Source: an uncultured Alistipes sp. (GTDB taxonomy: Bacteria; Bacteroidota; Bacteroidia; Bacteroidales; Rikenellaceae). Taken from it: a DNA stretch of 64,000 bases. Positions within the stretch are counted from its first letter, which is position 1, and every line of letters starts with the position of its first letter. Of the stretch, positions 59,408 through 64,000 are shown in pieces. The notes below the pieces were generated by a model that was given only the letters and a program-made list of their open reading frames with translations, did not search any database and was not told where the DNA came from. The stretch covers positions 1 to 64,000 of the forward strand of contig CALLRW010000006.1 in the NCBI GenBank assembly GCA_938014215.1, written 5' to 3'. Position numbers and translations under genes: made by a program.

Positions 59408-59628
59408 ACAACAAAACCATTATTCCGGAAAGAGGCTCCAAGCAGGAGCGATGCGCGTTCTGCGGCAGCACGAAGATTTACAAATACGACGGTTACTGTC
59501 GCCCTGTCTGCGAACGATGCGCCAACAGAGGAGGTCGGACATACGTTCGAAGCGGGGAGAAGATCGGCCGTAACGAACCGTGCCCGTGCGGTAGCGGATT
59601 GAAATACAAACGATGTTGCGGAAAATAA
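59404..59628 (+). CDS. SEC-C motif protein with an extra CxxC zinc site
   Basis: The 74-residue protein ends with the SEC-C zinc motif (GRNEPCPCGSGLKYKRCCGK), known from the SecA tail. Ahead of it are two CxxC pairs (RCAFCGST and VCERCANR). It is therefore a two-site zinc protein. Phage copies of SEC-C may mimic or bind host partners; that is inference. Confidence 0.7.
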   Translation: MNNKTIIPERGSKQERCAFCGSTKIYKYDGYCRPVCERCANRGGRTYVRSGEKIGRNEPCPCGSGLKYKRCCGK

Positions 59629-59665
59629 TTATAACCACAAATAACTCAAACCCCAAAAGATAGAC

Positions 59666-59956
59666 ATGAGAACAGACAAATGCCCGAAATGTGGCGAAGA
59701 ATTAGTAGAGTGCGAAAACTGCGAGAATGTGGGTTGCCCCGACTGCGACGGATTTGTAGTAACCAGCTACGATGTTCTCCTATGCCCAGAATGCGCTGCC
59801 TCTTGCGAGAATGATTGCAACAAGATGCGCGCCGTCGGTTGCGGCAGTTGCTCCCTATTTTCAGAAGAAAACGACGAGGGGCAAGGCTGGTGCGAGCTTC
59901 ATCAGGAACCCGTGTGCTTCATTGATAAATGCAGCGACCGGATTTCGAAAGTCTGA
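59666..59956 (+). CDS. Cys-rich zinc-ribbon phage protein
   Basis: A 96-residue protein with about 16 cysteines in CxxC pairs (KCPKCGEE, ECENCENVGCPDC, LLCPECAAS, GCGSCSLF), which implies several zinc sites or an Fe-S role. The last gene of the early region, followed by a terminator at 59978-60004. No family recognised. Confidence 0.62.
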   Translation: MRTDKCPKCGEELVECENCENVGCPDCDGFVVTSYDVLLCPECAASCENDCNKMRAVGCGSCSLFSEENDEGQGWCELHQEPVCFIDKCSDRISKV

Positions 59957-59977
59957 CCGCTGATAAAATCTTAATCA

Positions 59978-60004
59978 AAAGCGTGTATTATTTACACGCT
60001 TTTT
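59978..60004 (+). terminator. Terminator at the end of the early region
   Basis: AAAGCGTGTA and TACACGCTTT form a stem around a 5-base loop, with a T-tract after it. It precedes a new promoter by only a few bases, so it separates two transcription units. Confidence 0.7.
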
Positions 60005-60007
60005 ACA

Positions 60008-60015
60008 TATCTTTG
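60008..60015 (+). promoter_or_regulatory. Promoter of the ParB/terminase region
   Basis: TATCTTTG lies 38 bases ahead of the ATG at 60054, directly behind the early terminator. It would start the packaging-gene transcript. Confidence 0.6.
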
Positions 60016-60053
60016 TGCTGGTAACCAATACAGAGTAAACGCATACCGAGCCT

Positions 60054-60987
60054 ATGAAAATTCCGCAAACTATCGAAATGCAGGTCGGCGCGCTCAATAC
60101 CAGCGAGCACAACCCGCGACAGATCACCGAGGACGATTTCGCCGAATTGGTGAAATCGCTGCTATTGCTGCCGAAAGGCTTGTATTATCGCCCCGTCGTC
60201 GTGGACGACCGGAATATCGCCCTTGCCGGGAATATGCGCCTGCGGGCGCTGAAATACATTCACGAACTCGGATTCGACGACCTCGCGGACATCCTGCGGG
60301 CGTCGTATCGGTTCCGGCATTTCGACGAGGCGAAACAATCCGCGCTACTGAACTACTGGCGCGAATGGCAGATGCACCCGACTGTGCCGACGCTTTACGC
60401 CTCGGAACTCGACGAAGACGAGCAACAGCAGTTTATCATCAAAGACAACCTATCGTTCGGCACGTTCGATATTGACATGCTGGCGAACGAGTACGACATC
60501 GCGGCGATCATCGACGACGGTATTCGACATGCTGCTCGACTATTTCAATTCCGCCCCGATGCTGACCCTTGCAATCGGGCAGGGAGGCGATTATATCGGC
60601 GGCGAAAAAGCGACGAGATTCAACGACGGAATACAGCCGATGCGCAAGGCCATGAATTCGTTTATCTGCTCCGTCGACCGACCGTTCCAGTTCGTCGGAC
60701 GCATCAACGAAGACGTGAATACATACGTCTTACAGGGGTCGCGGGGGGGGGTATTTCTGTCCATCCTACAAATCGGCCTCGACCAACTCGAAACGCAAAG
60801 CAACAGCGGCGGCATGACGGAATTGTACTTGGACGCGGGCACATATGTAAAGAGTTTCTACACGGTCATGTATTGCCCGTCATGCGTGGTTGTTTCGGCA
60901 ATGGGAACCGCCCATCGGCGGCTGCATCATCACATCAGATGGCGATACGCCGTGCCGAAGATATTGCACGAATCGGTTAAAAAGTAA
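60054..60987 (+). pseudogene. Frameshifted ParB-domain phage protein
   Basis: The first frame (from 60054) encodes a ParB/sulfiredoxin-like domain (EHNPRQITEDDFAELVKSLL, ALAGNMRLRALKYIHELGFD) up to about residue 155 and then becomes nonsense-like, Arg-rich sequence. The +1 frame from about 60520 to 60987 continues sensibly (FDMLLDYFNSAPM, ATRFNDGIQPMRKAMNSFIC, GGMTELYLDAGTYVKSFY) and ends with a stop. One surplus base near 60519 explains both. An alternative is a separate gene starting at ATG 60529. The C-terminal part resembles a phage family I cannot name. Confidence 0.65.
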
Positions 60988-60993
60988 CGACTA

Positions 60994-61638
60994 ATGGCAT
61001 CACACCCAAGCAACAACAAATCGGCGAAAGACCGCCGGAATGCACGTCTGCCGCTCGTGTCGCATCTGCGCCTCGAACGGCGTATGCCGTTCCGTCAGAT
61101 CGCCGCAGAGGTCGAGCGGCAGTTGGGGTATTCGGTAACTCCGAAGACGATCAAGACCGATTGGGATTTACTCGTCAGCGAATGGCGGGCCGAAGCCGCG
61201 AGCAACACGCAGCAGGCGTGCGACGAGGCGCTGATGGAATGCGACCGCGCCATCGCGGAACTGTGGCGGCTATACGAAGCCAGCAAGCAGAAACGAGTTG
61301 TCAAGCGGGAAAAGGTTCGCACGGCACTCGTCGATATAAACACGTTCGGAAACCCTGTCGTCGGCAAGCCTCTCGACGCCCCTGTCCCACTCGAATCGGA
61401 AACATCGAGCGTAACGGAGGAACCCGTCGGCGACGTGCGAATCCTCGCCGAAATCCGCAAATGGGAAGAACGCCGCGACAAACTGCTCGGCCTCGACAAG
61501 GTACAGGTCGACATCACATCGGGCGGAAAAGAATTCAAGGGCTTTTCGTCGGTGTTGCCCGTCATGCCGGGTGTCGACGAAATCGTCCGCCGTATCGACG
61601 AGGAACGCGAACGGAAACTATCGGAAGAAGACGAATAA
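60994..61638 (+). CDS. Probable terminase small subunit
   Basis: The 214-residue protein has an N-terminal HTH-like region (RMPFRQIAAEVERQLGYSVT, TPKTIKTDWDLLVSEW) and a helical middle with charged heptads. Together with its position 3 bases before the large-subunit gene, it fits a terminase small subunit that recognises the packaging site. Sequence evidence alone is moderate. Confidence 0.7.
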   Translation: MASHPSNNKSAKDRRNARLPLVSHLRLERRMPFRQIAAEVERQLGYSVTPKTIKTDWDLLVSEWRAEAASNTQQACDEALMECDRAIAELWRLYEASKQKRVVKREKVRTALVDINTFGNPVVGKPLDAPVPLESETSSVTEEPVGDVRILAEIRKWEERRDKLLGLDKVQVDITSGGKEFKGFSSVLPVMPGVDEIVRRIDEERERKLSEEDE

Positions 61639-61641
61639 CGC

Positions 61642-62994
61642 ATGTTTACCGACGGACTACAACAGCGCGAGGAACAGCAACGCGTCAACTACAAACAGTT
61701 GCTTGCCTACCGCCACTTGGCCGACCCGCGAATCCGATACGTCGTCTACGGCGGCGCAGCGGGCGGCGGCAAATCGTGGCTGGGGTGCGACTGGCTTATG
61801 CGTTGCTGTTGGGCGTTCCCGAAGACGCGCTGGTTCGTCGGTCGAAACAATATCAAGGACAGCCGCGAATCCGTGCTGGTCACGTTCGGCAAGGTCGCCG
61901 ATTCCTACGGATTCACGGACTACCGGATAACGGACGACGGCATCAAGTTTACGAACGGGTCGGAAATCGTGCTGCTCGACTTGACATTCTATCCGCAGAA
62001 AGACCCGATGTTCGAGCGACTGGGGTCGAAAGAGTTTACAGGCGGTTGGATAGAGGAGGCCGGAGAGGTTCATTATATGGCCTACGAGGTACTGAAATCC
62101 CGAATCGGGCGACACCTCAACGAGGAATACGGGCTGGAAGCGAAGATGCTCATAACCTGCAACCCGAAAAAGAATTGGTTGTATAAGCATTTCTACAAAC
62201 CGCATATCGACGGAACGCTACCGAAAGACTGCGCATTCGTTCAGGCATTGGTCTACGACAACCCGTTTATCACACCCGATTACATCCGAACGCTCGAATC
62301 AATCGGCGTCAAGTCGATTCGGCTACGTCTGCTGCTCGGCAAATGGGAATACGAGAGCAACGCAAACCAACTCGCCGACTACGACGCTATTCTCGACTGC
62401 TTTACGAACGAGCGGCAGACGGGCGACGGCGTGCGGCGCATTAGTGCCGACCTTGCCATGAAAGGCCGTGACCGCTTCGTCGCTTTCAACTGGACGGGAA
62501 TGGCGGCTAAACTCGCCATCGACAAACCGTACAGCACAGGCAAGGAGATTGAAACCGACCTGCGCGACGAATCGAGGCGGCACGGCGTCCGGCGCTCCAA
62601 CATCATTGCCGATTCCGACGGACTTGGGCAATACCTCGATTCGTATTTGGAGGGCATCAAGACGTTCCACGGAGGAGCGCCCGCGCCGGATAACACATAT
62701 TTCAACCTCAAATCGCAATGTGCGTTCAAACTGGCGGAGGTTATCAATGCGGGGTTGCTCTGCATCGACTGTCCGGAAGAACTGCAATCGACCATTGCCG
62801 AAGAACTGGAAGCCTGCCTTGTCGCCCGCGACGTCGACGCCGATACGAGCAAGAAACGAATCATCGACAAACGGGAGATGAAAGCCGTACTTGGACGGTC
62901 GCCCGACTATTTCGACCCATTGATGATGCGCATGTATTACGAAATCGTCCCGCAGCCGAAAGGAATGCGCGTGCACGTCGGGCGCCTTTCATGA
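61642..62994 (+). CDS. Terminase large subunit
   Basis: The 450-residue protein has Walker A (VVYGGAAGGGKSWLGC near 35), Walker B (FTGGWIEEAGEV near 136), coupling motif ITCNPKKNW and a C-terminal RNase-H-like nuclease part (RISADLAMKGRDRFVAF near 255, IIADSDGLGQYL near 315). It pumps DNA into phage heads and cuts it. Intact, so packaging function appears preserved. Confidence 0.93.
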   Translation: MFTDGLQQREEQQRVNYKQLLAYRHLADPRIRYVVYGGAAGGGKSWLGCDWLMRCCWAFPKTRWFVGRNNIKDSRESVLVTFGKVADSYGFTDYRITDDGIKFTNGSEIVLLDLTFYPQKDPMFERLGSKEFTGGWIEEAGEVHYMAYEVLKSRIGRHLNEEYGLEAKMLITCNPKKNWLYKHFYKPHIDGTLPKDCAFVQALVYDNPFITPDYIRTLESIGVKSIRLRLLLGKWEYESNANQLADYDAILDCFTNERQTGDGVRRISADLAMKGRDRFVAFNWTGMAAKLAIDKPYSTGKEIETDLRDESRRHGVRRSNIIADSDGLGQYLDSYLEGIKTFHGGAPAPDNTYFNLKSQCAFKLAEVINAGLLCIDCPEELQSTIAEELEACLVARDVDADTSKKRIIDKREMKAVLGRSPDYFDPLMMRMYYEIVPQPKGMRVHVGRLS

Positions 62995-63085
62995 AAAGCT
63001 GTTTTCGGGCTGTTTCTGCTGGTAAAATTTGACAGACGAATAAACTACCGTCACGACGGCAAAAGTGGATTAAACAGAAAAACTG

Positions 63086-63637
63086 ATGAAAATAACAATC
63101 AAGAAACGGACGGCCCGACAGGTGCTCGCTATCGAACGAGCGCTGACACCCGAATCGCGTGCAGCATTGCAAACCCTGCCGAAACCGGACAAAGTGTGCG
63201 GCGTGCACACGCCTCGGAACCTCAACGATCTGACCATCGGTGACTTGTTCAGCTTACAGGCAGACGGGGCGCACGCCCTTATAGAGCGAATCGCAGCCGT
63301 CATTCTGAAAGTACATCCCCGGCGCTGCTACAACGAACGGGCGGACAAGATGCTCGGCTTCGTCTTTTGGGTCGGCCGGGAGTTGGAGCGCATCGCAGCG
63401 TTGTTCGCAAGCACAAGCAACCAGCCGACGCCCGAAGAGATCAAAGCCGGAATAAACGACCTTGATTTCGGGCCGTTCGGCATCATCGACTGGTACGCCC
63501 ACCGACAAGGCTACCAAGACCAGAACGACGCCGCAAAGGTGGCATGGGTGCGCGTCTGCGAATGTATGCGAATCGACAACGAGCGGATCGCCTTTGAACG
63601 GCGTTTGCGCGAAATAATGGCCAACAAAAACCAATAG
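63086..63637 (+). CDS. Unrecognised phage protein downstream of terminase
   Basis: A 183-residue helical protein (LTPESRAALQTLPKPDKVCG, IERIAAVILKVHPRRCYNER, GIIDWYAHRQGYQDQNDAAK). It precedes another phage gene by 4 bases. Its place behind the terminase suggests a head-assembly or accessory function, without direct evidence. A 91-base gap separates it from the terminase. Confidence 0.6.
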   Translation: MKITIKKRTARQVLAIERALTPESRAALQTLPKPDKVCGVHTPRNLNDLTIGDLFSLQADGAHALIERIAAVILKVHPRRCYNERADKMLGFVFWVGRELERIAALFASTSNQPTPEEIKAGINDLDFGPFGIIDWYAHRQGYQDQNDAAKVAWVRVCECMRIDNERIAFERRLREIMANKNQ

Positions 63638-63641
63638 ACCT

Positions 63642-64000
63642 ATGGAAAAAACGACAGTCGAAAACAAAGTCAAGGAGATCGCCGGGGCGATGGGCCTTAC
63701 CTATCTGTGCGAATCGTGGTTCCGCGCTAATCAAGCGTTCGACCGATTCCGGCGTCAAGGAGAGAACCGCGAGGTTACACACCCCGACGGCCTTACGCTG
63801 CCCGCCTGCCTCTATGTGCAACCCGTGGCGGGTTTTCTGAATTTCACACCGCAGGGCTTCGTGCGTGATGCCCCGTCGTGTCTTATCTCCTTTGCCGACG
63901 CTATGCCGTTCGACTACAAAGGAGCCGAAGCGCAGGAGATCGCCGAGCGGCTGAAAGGTCTTGCCGTGCGATTCATCGTCGCTGTAAACGAAAGCGGCTT
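63642..64000 (+). CDS. 5' part of an unrecognised phage gene
   Basis: Reading frame open from ATG 63642 to the end of the window (119 codons). It begins MEKTTVENKVKEIAGAMGLT; aromatic and proline-rich strands follow (ACLYVQPVAGFLNFTPQGFV). A small phage structural or assembly protein is possible; the rest lies outside. Confidence 0.6.
   Translation, partial: MEKTTVENKVKEIAGAMGLTYLCESWFRANQAFDRFRRQGENREVTHPDGLTLPACLYVQPVAGFLNFTPQGFVRDAPSCLISFADAMPFDYKGAEAQEIAERLKGLAVRFIVAVNESG

Larger units (their letters stand above)
43525..64000 (+). mobile_element. Left part of a temperate tailed-phage prophage
   Basis: From the broken tRNA-Arg onward the gene content is that of a phage: integrase, repressor, recombination and replication genes, small overlapping early genes and terminase, nearly all on the plus strand. 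GC content and codon use drop compared with the host genes to the left. The element runs past the right edge, so its length, structural genes and right attachment site are not seen. No conjugation or mobilisation genes are present. Confidence 0.9.

Noticed and set aside
49033..64000. Diversity-generating retroelement
   Set aside because: No reverse transcriptase gene or template repeat is present in the window; only the lectin-like fold hints at it.
43525..64000. Integrative conjugative element
   Set aside because: No relaxase, coupling protein or tra genes; terminase, RecT and S24 repressor point to a phage.

Overview
The window looks like a chromosome segment of a GC-rich member of the Bacteroidales, most like Alistipes (genus is an inference). 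Evidence for the phylum: promoters of the Bacteroidota type (TAnnTTTG, sometimes with TTTG 19-20 bases upstream), SusC/SusD pairs with an ECF sigma/FecR regulator, BACON and DUF1735 lipoproteins, DUF4290, DUF4492 and DUF4919 proteins, and a Bacteroidota-type tyrosine integrase.

Bases 1-43,480 are host chromosome. A possible small RNA lies at 142-297. It is followed by a DUF4919 protein, the initiator tRNA, and a five-gene heterodisulfide-reductase-like electron-transfer operon (1,787-6,716, minus). After a 27-bp tandem repeat comes a tight folA/thyA/lpxH/thioredoxin-fold lipoprotein cluster. Next are a DUF4290 protein, a sigma-54 activator without a DNA-binding domain, a HAD phosphatase plus NhaC antiporter pair, and DUF4492-cydA-cydB (cytochrome bd). 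A group of three surface lipoprotein genes follows (18,511-22,933), the first broken by a frameshift. FabI comes next. A polysaccharide utilisation locus spans 24,361-36,631 (minus): ECF sigma, FecR, SusC, SusD, a GH18-like binding protein, a LamG/DUF1735 lipoprotein, an EndoH-type GH18 and a BACON lipoprotein, with a GH2 beta-mannosidase next door. The set resembles a high-mannose N-glycan locus. tRNA-Ser, HU, an aminotransferase and a FadL-type outer-membrane protein complete the host part.

From about 43,525 to the right edge lies the left part of a temperate tailed-phage prophage. It starts inside the anticodon arm of a disrupted tRNA-Arg and carries, or abuts, a complete tRNA-Arg(CCU) 76 bases further on, followed by the integrase. 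The lysogeny region has an S24-type repressor, a lipoprotein gene and a small HTH gene in one minus-strand operon. Matching operator-like palindromes overlap the phage promoters. The early region runs rightward with many overlapping genes: small DNA-binding proteins, a C-type-lectin-like protein, a Rad50/SbcC-like ATPase, RecT, a metallo-beta-lactamase-fold protein, a replication protein with iteron-like repeats inside its gene, DUF2786, ASCH-like, VRR-NUC and Cys-rich proteins. A terminator/promoter pair at 59,978-60,015 separates it from a ParB-like gene (frameshifted) and the terminase genes. The prophage continues past base 64,000, so the right attachment site and structural genes are not visible.

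The most useful points to follow up are the split/replacement tRNA-Arg arrangement, the shared operators, the origin-like repeats in the replication gene, the inverted repeats around a two-gene cassette, the tRNA-like element at 48,600, the two frameshifted genes and the Hdr-like operon.
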